Source: a virus | Direction: 5' to 3' (one strand) | Virus record (IMG/VR): IMGVR_UViG_3300031251_000003 | Coordinates: 94,107 to 158,106 of that record | Length of the DNA: 64,000 nt | In this document: one piece after another, positions 28,532 to 35,737 of the stretch | Numbering within the stretch: the stretch's first letter is position 1 | How the letters are laid out: each line of letters begins with the position of its first letter | The notes under the pieces: generated by a model | Told to the model about the DNA's origin: nothing | Database searches by the model: none | The model's input: only the letters and a program-made list of their open reading frames with translations | Made by a program: the position numbers and the translations under genes

Positions 28532-29260
28532 TTGGCAGCAGTTGATCAGGCAATCTATGTTATCATCGATGGCAGTGGCTCGATGAGTAGCGTGAAGCAT
28601 GATGTAGTCAAGGGCATTAACGATTTCATTACGGAACAGCAGGACGACATCAAGGGCACACAGGATGTTGTGTTGTTTTCTCTGACATCCTTTGACACGA
28701 ATGTCCAGGAAATCTACGTGAGAGAGAATCTAGAGCTAGTCAATCCTGTCTCTTTGAAGGATACTTACTTGGGCGGTGGTACATCTCTTCTAGATGCTAT
28801 TGGCCGTACACTGACTAAGGCTGAGGATGAACAGGCTGATCGTAACATCGTCGTGATCTATACCGATGGTGGCGAGAATTCAAGTCATGAGTTCACTAAG
28901 ACTCAGGTTGGTGATTTGATCGACAAGCTGACTGGTACAGGAGATTGGCAGATCATCTATCTCGGTGCTGAGTTTGCCGACTTCGCAGAAGATCGTCAGG
29001 GCTTTGGTGCTATTGCTGGTGCCGCAGCGGGTGGTACCTTTACTGGTATGAACACGTCGAAGAATGATGTTGGTGCCACGTTCTCTAACCTGTCCCAGAC
29101 ATCCATCTATTACAGAGGGATGCACACCAATTCTGCTAAGAATCTTGTTGCTCGCGGTGGAGTCGTGGCCGCAGCAGCGGAGGATATTGGCCTTACCTGG
29201 AACGAGGATGACACAACGGTTATTCCGGCCGATGTAGTGGAACCTAAGAAGAAAGCCTAG
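28532..29260 (+). CDS. VWA-domain protein
   Basis: 242 residues with a TTG start set by AAGGAGG 8 nt upstream. One von Willebrand factor A domain: strand 1 and MIDAS motif AIYVIIDGSGSMSS (7-20), the Thr loop YLGGGTSLLDAIG, and VVIYTDGGENSSHE. VWA domains bind partners through a metal. Similar proteins occur in tellurite-type stress operons and beside RNA-binding Ro proteins, but no TROVE domain is present here. The C-terminal 60 residues are extended and charged. The partner is unknown. Confidence 0.8.
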   Translation: MAAVDQAIYVIIDGSGSMSSVKHDVVKGINDFITEQQDDIKGTQDVVLFSLTSFDTNVQEIYVRENLELVNPVSLKDTYLGGGTSLLDAIGRTLTKAEDEQADRNIVVIYTDGGENSSHEFTKTQVGDLIDKLTGTGDWQIIYLGAEFADFAEDRQGFGAIAGAAAGGTFTGMNTSKNDVGATFSNLSQTSIYYRGMHTNSAKNLVARGGVVAAAAEDIGLTWNEDDTTVIPADVVEPKKKA

Positions 29261-29301
29261 GGGAGAGGACGCCATCTGCTCTCTAAAAAATGATGGCACT
29301 A

Positions 29302-29372
29302 GCCAGTTTAGTATAGTGGGAATACTCGCCTTTCGTAAGGGCGAAACTAGGGTTCGATTCCCTAATCTGGCT
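29302..29372 (+). tRNA. tRNA-Thr(CGT)
   Basis: Acceptor GCCAGTT/ATCTGGC (6-67 unpaired), anticodon stem CGCCT/GGGCG, loop TTCGTAA, T-arm TAGGG TTCGATT CCCTA, discriminator T. Confidence 0.9.
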
Positions 29373-29408
29373 CTGCTTATCAGGCGCGTCCCGGTAGCTC
29401 CGGGTTAA

Positions 29409-29480
29409 GAGCGTGTAGTTCAGCGGGAGAACGTCTGGGTGACAACCAGAAGATCGTAGGTTCGATTCCTACCATGCTCA
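29409..29480 (+). tRNA. tRNA-Val(GAC)
   Basis: Acceptor GAGCGTG/CATGCTC, anticodon stem TCTGG/CCAGA, loop GTGACAA, T-arm GTAGG TTCGATT CCTAC, discriminator A. Confidence 0.92.
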
Positions 29481-29548
29481 TACGGCCCTTGTGGGGTCCA
29501 AAACAATACAAATTCTATTTAGATCTGAAAGGGATAAGGTGAATAGAT

Positions 29549-29737
29549 ATGAAGACTCGTTGGATGATTATTCCGACCGTGGTGGCCCTTTTAGGTATGA
29601 TTGTTGTGTTCGTAGTCGGGTATCTTACTTACGGTATTTGGGCCGGTTTCTTTGTTTCTATTCTTTTCGGAGTTATTAGCTTGATTCTTCTCATCTGGGC
29701 TGCTATAATGGATGGAGAAGATAATACGCATGTATAG
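29549..29737 (+). CDS. 62-residue double-helix membrane protein
   Basis: MKTRWMIIPTVVALLGMIVV, then VGYLTYGIWAGFFVSILFG and LILLIWAAIMDGEDNTHV: two long hydrophobic helices with an acidic tail. A GGTG site lies 8 nt upstream. The 3' end carries a TGCTATAAT (extended -10) and overlaps the first bases of tRNA-Gly, so the gene end doubles as a tRNA promoter. Function unknown. Confidence 0.6.
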   Translation: MKTRWMIIPTVVALLGMIVVFVVGYLTYGIWAGFFVSILFGVISLILLIWAAIMDGEDNTHV

Positions 29738-29800
29738 CAAAGTTGGTATTGCGCTTCCTTGCCATGGAAGAGGCCACGAGTTCGAGTCTCGTTACATGCT
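29728..29800 (+). tRNA. tRNA-Gly(GCC)
   Basis: Acceptor GCATGTA/TACATGC, anticodon stem CTTCC/GGAAG, loop TTGCCAT, T-arm ACGAG TTCGAGT CTCGT, discriminator T. Confidence 0.93.
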
Positions 29801-29804
29801 TTAC

Positions 29805-29876
29805 GCACCAGTAATGTAGTGGTTAACATGACAGTCTTCCAAACTGTATACCAGAGTTCGAATCTCTGTTGGTGCA
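29805..29876 (+). tRNA. tRNA-Gly(TCC)
   Basis: Acceptor GCACCAG/TTGGTGC, anticodon stem ACAGT/ACTGT, loop CTTCCAA, T-arm CAGAG TTCGAAT CTCTG, discriminator A. Confidence 0.93.
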
Positions 29877-29880
29877 TCGT

Positions 29881-29953
29881 TGCTCCGTAGATTAGAGGAC
29901 AAATCACTTCCCTGCGAAGGAAGAAATCACGAGTTCGAATCTCGTCGGGGCTA
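29881..29953 (+). tRNA. tRNA-Arg(GCG)
   Basis: Acceptor (T)GCTCCG/CGGGGC(T) with 1-72 unpaired, anticodon stem CTTCC/GGAAG, loop CTGCGAA, T-arm ACGAG TTCGAAT CTCGT, discriminator A. Confidence 0.88.
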
Positions 29954-29956
29954 TAG

Positions 29957-29984
29957 TTCAGCTAACACCGATTTATGATATAAT
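29957..29984 (+). promoter_or_regulatory. Promoter of the RNase P RNA candidate
   Basis: TTCAGC (29957-29962), 16 nt, TATAAT (29979-29984). The predicted start near 29991 falls 2 nt before helix P1. Confidence 0.6.
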
Positions 29985-29990
29985 AGGTAT

Positions 29991-30316
29991 CTCAGTAGAT
30001 GGACATACGCTGCATCGTGTATCTATCGGTGTAGAGGAAGTTCGGGACATCCTTCTAGGGGAGCCAAGGAACCTAGAGAAAAACGTGCGGCAGTAGTGGG
30101 AGTCAGGTGCATTGGGTAAACCTTCGGGCATAATGCGGTGCTATCACCCTCCTGACGCCTTACCACGAGAATCGGCGGGATGCGATCACAAGCAGATACA
30201 TCAGCTACGATGATATCGGGTAGTGAGCAGCCCTTCGGGGCCAGGGATTGAACAGACCCTGAGATAGATGTATGTCGCCCTTGACAGGGTACAAAATTCC
30301 GGCTATAATCTACTGA
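29991..30316 (+). ncRNA. rnpB: RNase P RNA candidate
   Basis: About 325 nt. P1 is CAGTAGA (29993)/TCTACTG (30309). CR-I reads GAGGAAGTTCGGGA (30034-30047) and CR-V ACAAAATTCCGGCTATA (30291-30307); together they form P4 with the single bulged U typical of all bacterial RNase P RNAs. Upstream of CR-V, TAGATGTATG matches the conserved ...AGATGAATG... segment, and GGTAAACC...GGGCA resembles CR-IV. It would cleave tRNA 5' leaders with the host protein. Middle helices are too divergent to align by eye, hence not certain. Confidence 0.68.
30281..30309 (+). promoter_or_regulatory. Sigma70 promoter overlapping the 3' end of the RNase P RNA
   Basis: TTGACA (30281-30286), 17 nt, TATAAT (30304-30309); would start transcription about 10 nt before tRNA-Met. 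Confidence 0.7.
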
Positions 30317-30326
30317 AGCAATGTAC

Positions 30327-30398
30327 GGCGATAAGCCTGCGGTGGGCAACTTCTCTCATAAGGAAGTCTGAGGTAAGGTTCGATTCCTACTATCGCTA
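30327..30398 (+). tRNA. tRNA-Met(CAT)
   Basis: Acceptor GGCGATA/TATCGCT, D-arm GCC...GGC, anticodon stem CTTCT/GGAAG, loop CTCATAA, T-arm GTA(A)GG TTCGATT CCTAC with a bulged A, discriminator A. Confidence 0.85.
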
Positions 30399-30400
30399 CT

Positions 30401-30661
30401 ATGAGCAAACACAACAAAACCAAGATCGAAAAGGTACTAAGGAACGAAGTCAACGTACTACGTTTCAAGCCGAAGACAGATCCTAAGGACTCTAAGCCAG
30501 AGAAGAAGATCGGCAAGTTCGCTAACTGGTGTCGTCTTCAGGGTCATCCTGCAACGTGCGGGTGTGCCTATAGCAAGATCGAAATCTCGGCTAAGAACCA
30601 TCCAGTTAGTAATGGAGACTGTGTTAACGGCAGAGACTGCCCTAACCACCCGAGAAGGTAG
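30401..30661 (+). CDS. Small Cys-rich basic protein
   Basis: 86 residues starting 2 nt after tRNA-Met, so RNase P/RNase Z processing would leave a leaderless mRNA. Lys-rich N-terminus (SKHNKTKIEKVLRNEVNVLR), then a Cys/His-rich half: WCRLQGHPATCGCAYSK and GDCVNGRDCPNHPRR, probably two zinc sites. No family recognised. Confidence 0.6.
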   Translation: MSKHNKTKIEKVLRNEVNVLRFKPKTDPKDSKPEKKIGKFANWCRLQGHPATCGCAYSKIEISAKNHPVSNGDCVNGRDCPNHPRR

Positions 30662-30675
30662 TGTACCCAATCTAA

Positions 30676-30747
30676 TCCCTTGTAGGTTAGAGGATAAACC
30701 AGTGGTTTCCTAAACCACAATCCCGAGTTCGAGTCTCGGCAGGGGGA
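30676..30747 (+). tRNA. tRNA-Arg(CCT)
   Basis: Acceptor TCCCTTG/CAGGGGG, anticodon stem GTGGT/ACCAC, loop TTCCTAA, T-arm CCGAG TTCGAGT CTCGG, discriminator A. Last tRNA of the island. Confidence 0.92.
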
Positions 30748-30749
30748 CT

Positions 30750-30950
30750 ATGAAAAGAAAACTAAAGTGCAGCACTTGTGGCACCACGACAAATACAGCT
30801 ACAGGGAAGCCTTTGTATCTGTTAGGTTCCAGTGATGCGTCTCTAATGCTTCTTCCCGCTGAGATAGAATGTTGGGAATGTGGGGAGAAGAGACGCGATG
30901 CCGATCAGAAGAGAAAGACCTTAGATCGGTACGCTAAGGCAAAATCTTAG
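30750..30950 (+). CDS. Small zinc-ribbon protein
   Basis: 66 residues, ATG 2 nt after tRNA-Arg, the same arrangement as the gene at 30401. CSTC near the start and CWEC about 35 residues later form a four-Cys ribbon; the tail is basic (KRRDADQKRKTLDRYAKAK). Nucleic-acid or protein binding likely, target unknown. Confidence 0.65.
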   Translation: MKRKLKCSTCGTTTNTATGKPLYLLGSSDASLMLLPAEIECWECGEKRRDADQKRKTLDRYAKAKS

Positions 30951-30964
30951 AATACGGTAAATCC

Positions 30965-31003
30965 AGCCCGGATGAGAGAAAATCTCATCCGGGCTTTCCT
31001 TTT
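30965..31003 (+). terminator. Intrinsic terminator ending the tRNA island
   Basis: AGCCCGGATGAGA (30965-30977)/TCTCATCCGGGCT (30983-30995), 13 perfect pairs, loop GAAAA, then TTCCTTTT. Confidence 0.93.
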
Positions 31004-31073
31004 GTGGAAAATGGAAAATACGAGTGCGTAATTAAGGAGAGTACCTTTTGTTTAGTTAAAGTGAGGTCGGGAT

Positions 31074-31226
31074 ATGTTAGGTGTGTTAGCTTATGATTGT
31101 GTACAGTGGGCTTGGGTACTGCTTCTTCCTTTCTGGTTAAGTGGGTATGGTGTGGGGTACTGGTTGGGTAGTAAAAAGCGCAAAGAGCGAAAGAGGACGA
31201 GAAACAATAATGTCAAAGGCAGATAG
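31074..31226 (+). CDS. 50-residue membrane peptide
   Basis: MLGVLAYDCVQWAWVLLLPF, then WLSGYGVGYWLGSKKRKERK: one hydrophobic helix with many Trp and a strongly basic C-terminus, an N-out/C-in topology. No clear ribosome-binding site, and the 3' end overlaps the next gene by 17 nt. Possibly a lysis-related peptide; moderate support only. Confidence 0.45.
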   Translation: MLGVLAYDCVQWAWVLLLPFWLSGYGVGYWLGSKKRKERKRTRNNNVKGR

Positions 31227-31407
31227 ATTTATTCGCAATTCGTTGTTAATTGTTATGCTCGTTCTATGGCTTGCTTCGGCGGTAGATGCTTTCCTAACCC
31301 AGAACTTTACAGGACTAGCATTAATAACGACAGCCGTAACAACCTTAGGAGGAATTTATCTAGGGTTCCAAGGCGGCAAGAAGGATGACAACAAAAATGA
31401 CAAATAA
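31210..31407 (+). CDS. Small two-helix membrane protein (holin-like)
   Basis: 65 residues from the ATG at 31210. NSLLIVMLVLWLASAVDAF and TGLALITTAVTTLGGIYLGF are two membrane helices, followed by a charged tail KKDDNKNDK. This is the profile of class II holins; no lysin is adjacent. The stop overlaps the next gene by 23 nt, suggesting coupled membrane genes. Confidence 0.6.
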   Translation: MSKADRFIRNSLLIVMLVLWLASAVDAFLTQNFTGLALITTAVTTLGGIYLGFQGGKKDDNKNDK

Positions 31408-31801
31408 AGCAAAGAGATGGTATAGGGGTGTTGATAAGATTGCGCTTCTCATCATGATCGTGGCCGCTGCTGGTTTCTTGATTTTGTATTTCAGGACTAC
31501 TAACCTGAATTCAGATATTAAGAATACACAGAAGAATCAAACGGCTTTGGTCAAGAAGCAGGCCACTTTAACAAGGTGTATAACCTCGTGGGCTAATGAG
31601 TTTGGTGATCGATCTATCATTCTAAGTGATCTTAGTGTCGATAGACAACAGAAGTTGGATGCATTGATCAGATCCGTAGCGACTGGCAAGGCTGATATCT
31701 TCAAGGCAAAGCTTGCTGATTACATTCACTCTTCGAATGTATACAACACGGCAGCTAAGAAGCATCCGATCCCTTCACCACCGAAGATAGCGTGTAAGTA
31801 A
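31385..31801 (+). CDS. Membrane-anchored protein with external coil
   Basis: 138 residues. A single membrane helix (KIALLIMIVAAAGFLILYF, about 18-36) after a basic N-terminus, then an extended outer domain with coil character (SDIKNTQKNQTALVKKQATL) and two Cys far apart. ATG at 31397 is an alternative start. It may be a spanin-like or other envelope protein coupled to the holin-like gene; not proven. Confidence 0.55.
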   Translation: MTTKMTNKAKRWYRGVDKIALLIMIVAAAGFLILYFRTTNLNSDIKNTQKNQTALVKKQATLTRCITSWANEFGDRSIILSDLSVDRQQKLDALIRSVATGKADIFKAKLADYIHSSNVYNTAAKKHPIPSPPKIACK

Positions 31802-31809
31802 TAGATGTA

Positions 31810-32169
31810 ATGATCAATATTAGTCTTCATACCCTAGACCTGTTAAGGTTCGCGGGCCTGTTTGAGATTTTCTTCTCGATAGGGTTTGTCTTGGCTTCTG
31901 TTAACAAGGTTGCAGATACTTACAAATTCCCGGTGTATATTTGGGGAATGACTTTTTCTTATGTGCTGTTCGCTCTTGGTGGAGCTTCAGAAATACTCGT
32001 AGGATTGGGTCATTCCTTTGATATGATCACCATTTTTGCCATAGTAGGTGCGACGATTTCTATGGCGACTCAGTTGTATACCTTATTCCTCTTGGAGTCA
32101 GAACCTAGGCGGATCACTTCTTTAACCAGTTTCAGAAAGTATAGACCTGAGAGAGTAAGAATAAGATAG
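31810..32169 (+). CDS. Integral membrane protein
   Basis: 119 residues with about four hydrophobic segments (FAGLFEIFFSIGFVLASV, VYIWGMTFSYVLFALGG, ITIFAIVGATISMATQLYTL) and a basic C-terminal tail. No known family. It follows the upstream membrane gene by 8 nt in the same direction. The real start may be the ATG at 31810 with weak ribosome-binding sequence. Confidence 0.55.
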   Translation: MINISLHTLDLLRFAGLFEIFFSIGFVLASVNKVADTYKFPVYIWGMTFSYVLFALGGASEILVGLGHSFDMITIFAIVGATISMATQLYTLFLLESEPRRITSLTSFRKYRPERVRIR

Positions 32170-32172
32170 CCC

Positions 32173-32201
32173 TTGCACTGATGCCCTATTTGTGGTATCA
32201 T
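32173..32201 (+). promoter_or_regulatory. Leaderless promoter
   Basis: TTGCAC (32173-32178), 17 nt, TATCAT (32196-32201), 8 nt to ATG 32210. Confidence 0.7.
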
Positions 32202-32209
32202 TGTGGTAG

Positions 32210-32515
32210 ATGATCAGCAGGGTTGAGAAAGTAAAAAAGACATCGGCTAATGCGGTTCCACGCTTAGAGGTATATGTCTCCAACTTAACACCTTCTCCCC
32301 TGCCGATCATCGAGCATTTTTCAATGCTTGATGACTCTGAGGCGGCTGAAGAGGATCTAGTGGCCTCGCTCTTGGCCGTTATTGGTTATTCGGCTCAATC
32401 TTTGGAGCTTGGTCGGAACAAAGAACAGATCATCAAACACTTAAGATCAGAGCAGCAGCGGATTCAAATTAAGTATAAGTGTGCGTACATGCGGCTGGGT
32501 TTTGGCGGCTCCTAA
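32210..32515 (+). CDS. Hypothetical protein
   Basis: 101 residues. A short strand/helix N-terminus and a helical core (EEDLVASLLAVIGYSAQSLE, KEQIIKHLRSEQQRIQIKYK). No known domain. Leaderless behind a consensus promoter, and 34 nt upstream of the ribonucleotide reductase gene, so this promoter probably also serves nrdJ. A regulatory or accessory role to the reductase is a guess. Confidence 0.6.
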   Translation: MISRVEKVKKTSANAVPRLEVYVSNLTPSPLPIIEHFSMLDDSEAAEEDLVASLLAVIGYSAQSLELGRNKEQIIKHLRSEQQRIQIKYKCAYMRLGFGGS

Positions 32516-32549
32516 TAAGAGATAACTGAAGATACGGAGTAAAATTTGA

Positions 32550-34355
32550 ATGGATGAAACTTTCTTTCCCTCAGGATTGGGGGATATTATTTTTAGGGAC
32601 AGATACGCACGAAGTCCTGAAGAGACGTGGGAAGAGGCGTGTCATAGAGTCGCTAGTCATGTTGCCCAAGCCGAAGAAAACGGCAGGGTAAAGAAGTACA
32701 CCGAGAGGTTTTACCAGCAGCTTGTTTCCGGGCATTTTAGCCCTGGTGGACGTATTTGGTATGGCGCTGGAAGACCTAAGGCACAGCTTTGTAATTGTTT
32801 TGTTATACCATCCGGTGACTCCCGAGAAGCATGGGGTAAAACTGCATCAGATACCATCGTTGTCAGTGGCCTTATGGGTGGAGTGGGTATTAACCTTTCT
32901 CCGATTCGTGGTCGTGGCTTCGCTATTAAGGGAACGGGCGGTGTAGCTACTGGTGCTGTTTCGTATGGTCAGTTGATCAACGGTATTGGTGACATCATCG
33001 TTGGTGGTGGTGGTCGCAGAATGGCCCTCATGCTTGCGTTGGCTTTGAACCATCCAGATATCGAAGAGTTTCTTGAAGTGAAGCTCGACAAAGAAGAGCT
33101 TAACAACGCTAATATTTCGCTCATCATCCCCGATAATCTACCGACCGATAAGTTTGTAGAGATGGTAAGAGGTAATGAAGAGATTGAGCTTGAGTTCAAC
33201 GGTGTTCCCACCGGTAAGACTATCAGAGCTAAGTGGCTATGGGACAAGCTGGTCGAAAATGCCTACAAGTCGGGTGAACCGGGTGTTCTTAACGGGTACC
33301 TGGCCAATAGGCAGAACAATATTTGGTATTACAAGGCTCTTGAATGCACTAACCCATGTGGAGAGATCTGGCTAGAGCCGTACGGAGTTTGTGACCTTGG
33401 TGCCTTGGTGCTCCCTAGGTTCGTGGAAGAGGGCCAGTTCAATTGGGATCGATTGGAGGAATCTATTCGTCTTGGTGTTCGATTCCTTGATGATGTTCTC
33501 ACCGTGAACCATTATCCTCTCCCCGAGATCAAGGAGAACAGTGATAACGTTCGACGCCTTGGTATGGGAGTCATGGGTCTTCACACAATGCTTTTAGAAA
33601 TGGGTCTAACCTATGATTCAGAGGCTTCTTTTGCGTTTGTGGATCACTTATTTGACGTGATCAAGAACACCGCTTATGATACCTCTATCAATCTTGCTAT
33701 TGAACGTGGCCCCTTCCCGGCCTACGATCCTAAGTTTCTTGAAGGTCAGTTCGTCAAGGGACTGAAGCGGGGTATCCGTAACAAGATTAAGGAGTACGGT
33801 ATCAGGAACTGTGCTTTAATGACTATTGCTCCTACGGGAACGACATCATTAGTAGCCGGTGTATCCTCTGGCATCGAGCCAATTCCTTCTCCCGTTTATT
33901 GGAGGAATTACTACAAGCCGACCAAGGATGGTAGCCGAGTACTGGATCGGGAGCTAGTCGTAGAAGATGCATTTCATTTGTACCACGATATCGTTCAGTC
34001 TGCTATCGACATCCCCGTAGAGCACCACTTCCAGATGCAGAAGATCGTTCAGAAGCACATTGATAACGCTGTATCGAAGACCATTAACATGGCAGAGGAT
34101 GCCGACATTGAAGCATTTTCTGAGGCATGGTTGAATGCACTTCCTTATCTCAAGGGAACAACGGTTTACCGATTCGGATCTCGTGAGAATGAGCCAATCA
34201 ATCCGGTACCCAGAGAAGAGTGGGATAGTGTAGTTGAGAGTTCAACCACGACTGCGGAAATGACTGTTGATGAGTTTATGCTACAGGATTGTACTAATGG
34301 GAGTTGCGAGGTTGCCTTCAAGAAGTTCGATGAGGGTAAAGTCGCCACAGTTTAA
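32550..34355 (+). CDS. nrdJ: Adenosylcobalamin-dependent (class II) ribonucleotide reductase
   Basis: 601 residues. CNCFVIPSGDS with the first redox Cys, SGLMGGVGINLSPIRGRG, the active-site strand ECTNPCGEIWLEP carrying the thiyl-radical Cys, and MTIAPTGTTSLVAGVSSGIEP; the pair CTNGSC lies near the C-terminus. It makes dNTPs without oxygen, using host B12, a cofactor Streptomyces makes. No class I small subunit is present. The start ATG has GGAG 13 nt upstream. Ends overlapping the next gene by 1 nt. Confidence 0.92.
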   Translation: MDETFFPSGLGDIIFRDRYARSPEETWEEACHRVASHVAQAEENGRVKKYTERFYQQLVSGHFSPGGRIWYGAGRPKAQLCNCFVIPSGDSREAWGKTASDTIVVSGLMGGVGINLSPIRGRGFAIKGTGGVATGAVSYGQLINGIGDIIVGGGGRRMALMLALALNHPDIEEFLEVKLDKEELNNANISLIIPDNLPTDKFVEMVRGNEEIELEFNGVPTGKTIRAKWLWDKLVENAYKSGEPGVLNGYLANRQNNIWYYKALECTNPCGEIWLEPYGVCDLGALVLPRFVEEGQFNWDRLEESIRLGVRFLDDVLTVNHYPLPEIKENSDNVRRLGMGVMGLHTMLLEMGLTYDSEASFAFVDHLFDVIKNTAYDTSINLAIERGPFPAYDPKFLEGQFVKGLKRGIRNKIKEYGIRNCALMTIAPTGTTSLVAGVSSGIEPIPSPVYWRNYYKPTKDGSRVLDRELVVEDAFHLYHDIVQSAIDIPVEHHFQMQKIVQKHIDNAVSKTINMAEDADIEAFSEAWLNALPYLKGTTVYRFGSRENEPINPVPREEWDSVVESSTTTAEMTVDEFMLQDCTNGSCEVAFKKFDEGKVATV

Positions 34356-34657
34356 TGGCTAAAGTAGTAGTTTGTGAGACTCTAGTTCGCCCCCGTGAGA
34401 TTCCCATCCCTAGCAGCATCGGGGATGGGACTTACTACATTGTTATAGCAAAAACGATCTTCAATGACTCCGTTTGTGACTGCAAGGGGTTCCAGTTTAG
34501 AGGTACTTGCAAACACGTCACGATGGTTGATGAGGCGATCTGTCAATTTCATAGGCTGCCCTCTGAAATCGAGCTAGAGACGGGAGCAGCCCGTGGTCTA
34601 TGCCCCGATTGTGGAGAAGAACTTCTACTCTACGAATTAGAGCCAGAATTCGATTAA
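34355..34657 (+). CDS. SWIM-like zinc-finger protein
   Basis: 100 residues, ATG overlapping the nrdJ stop. CDCKGFQFRGTCKHV (about 45-59) matches the C-x-C-xn-C-x-H SWIM finger, and CPDCGEE near the end is a second knuckle. Such fingers bind DNA or proteins. Coupling with nrdJ suggests a link to nucleotide metabolism or replication, not proven. Confidence 0.65.
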   Translation: MAKVVVCETLVRPREIPIPSSIGDGTYYIVIAKTIFNDSVCDCKGFQFRGTCKHVTMVDEAICQFHRLPSEIELETGAARGLCPDCGEELLLYELEPEFD

Positions 34658-34658
34658 G

Positions 34659-34868
34659 ATGTTAAGTGAACGAGAAGTTATTTTTTTAAAAAGCAAAGCA
34701 TTTAATGAACGTAATGATTCTGATGGGGAGGCGGACTGGTTTTATTGGTGTGGATATCTCCATGGGTTAGAAGGACGTTCACCGCATACTATTCCTGGTG
34801 CTAATTATAGGTGGTATGATATGGGATTTTTGGATGCTATAGGAGACAAGGATGCAGAGACAGGATAG
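34659..34868 (+). CDS. Hypothetical protein
   Basis: 69 residues, MLSEREVIFLKSKAFNERND..., with an aromatic cluster WFYWCGYLHGLEG and YDMGFLDAIGD. It resembles the short helical repeats (GY..G, GF.DA) in phage proteins such as that at 62648. Starts 1 nt after the upstream stop and overlaps the downstream gene. Confidence 0.55.
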   Translation: MLSEREVIFLKSKAFNERNDSDGEADWFYWCGYLHGLEGRSPHTIPGANYRWYDMGFLDAIGDKDAETG

Positions 34869-35454
34869 GCTCAGAGAAATAGGTCGGCAGTTTTACGCCG
34901 CCAAGGAGAAGGAGAAGATCTCTTCAACCGAAGTGAAAGAACTTCGGGAGGAATTCTTTCGTCTCTACAATGAAGAGTTCAAGCACAAGGATCATCTCCT
35001 ACCCGTTAAGACCGTCGAAGTCCCTGATGAGTTCTGGACATCTACGGGGATGAACAAGGATGAGTTTGTTGAGTCTAGGTTTCCTGGCTGGCTGGTTGAG
35101 CACGTCGAACGGAATGTTTCGACTAACAATACTACCTTTGTGCTCCGAAAGGATCCCAAATATATAGCAGGAACTATCGATATCGATGACACCGATAAGA
35201 CTATTCGGATCTCTAAAGAAGTTTCCGAGTATACTCCCGAAATCGATTGGAAGACTCTTAAGGAAGAGCGGCCTGATCTTTTTGATAAGCTAGCCCAACC
35301 AATAACCTCTTACGAGATCGATGAAGGGGCTTGGGATAGTATGGTATCTGAGACTCCCGAGGAACTAGCTACCATCCAACGACATATGAACGTGCGCTCT
35401 CCTGTGTTGAGAGCCACGGCTAAGAGGATCAAAGATGCCCGAAAAGATCAGTAA
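34852..35454 (+). CDS. Hypothetical protein
   Basis: 200 residues, acidic/basic mixed, helical at both ends (LREIGRQFYAAKEKEKISST; RATAKRIKDARKDQ) with strands between. No recognised domain. It overlaps both neighbours by about 17-20 nt in the replication operon, so expression is coupled. Confidence 0.6.
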   Translation: MQRQDRLREIGRQFYAAKEKEKISSTEVKELREEFFRLYNEEFKHKDHLLPVKTVEVPDEFWTSTGMNKDEFVESRFPGWLVEHVERNVSTNNTTFVLRKDPKYIAGTIDIDDTDKTIRISKEVSEYTPEIDWKTLKEERPDLFDKLAQPITSYEIDEGAWDSMVSETPEELATIQRHMNVRSPVLRATAKRIKDARKDQ

Positions 35455-35737
35455 AGATTCAATCTCGGAAGGGATGTTTGACTGTCCATATAGTCAGCTA
35501 TCCTCCTGGGGTCAGCGGCAAGTAGATACAGCTTGGCATAAGTTCACCAAGGTTCATTCCCCTATTACGGCGCATTTGCCAACCGGACTAGATTCTGCTA
35601 CACTTAGACGAGACAACGAGCGGCTAGCTAGAGAGCTAGAGTCGGCTCGTTTGGAGGTACTAGAATTATGGGACGAAGTAACAGACCTAAAGAACGAACT
35701 AAGCACACTACAAGCGGAATTCAACCCACCTTCATAA
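35435..35737 (+). CDS. Coiled-coil protein
   Basis: 100 residues. The last 45 form a coiled coil (RRDNERLARELESARLEVLE, LWDEVTDLKNELSTLQAEF). The first half has no known fold. It overlaps the P-loop gene downstream by 70 nt in another frame, which is long for this genome; the pair may be co-regulated or one start may be later. Confidence 0.55.
   Translation: MPEKISKDSISEGMFDCPYSQLSSWGQRQVDTAWHKFTKVHSPITAHLPTGLDSATLRRDNERLARELESARLEVLELWDEVTDLKNELSTLQAEFNPPS

Noticed and set aside
28532-29260. VWA protein as a Ro60/Y-RNA partner
   Set aside because: Only a VWA domain is present; the TROVE RNA-binding ring is absent in this window.
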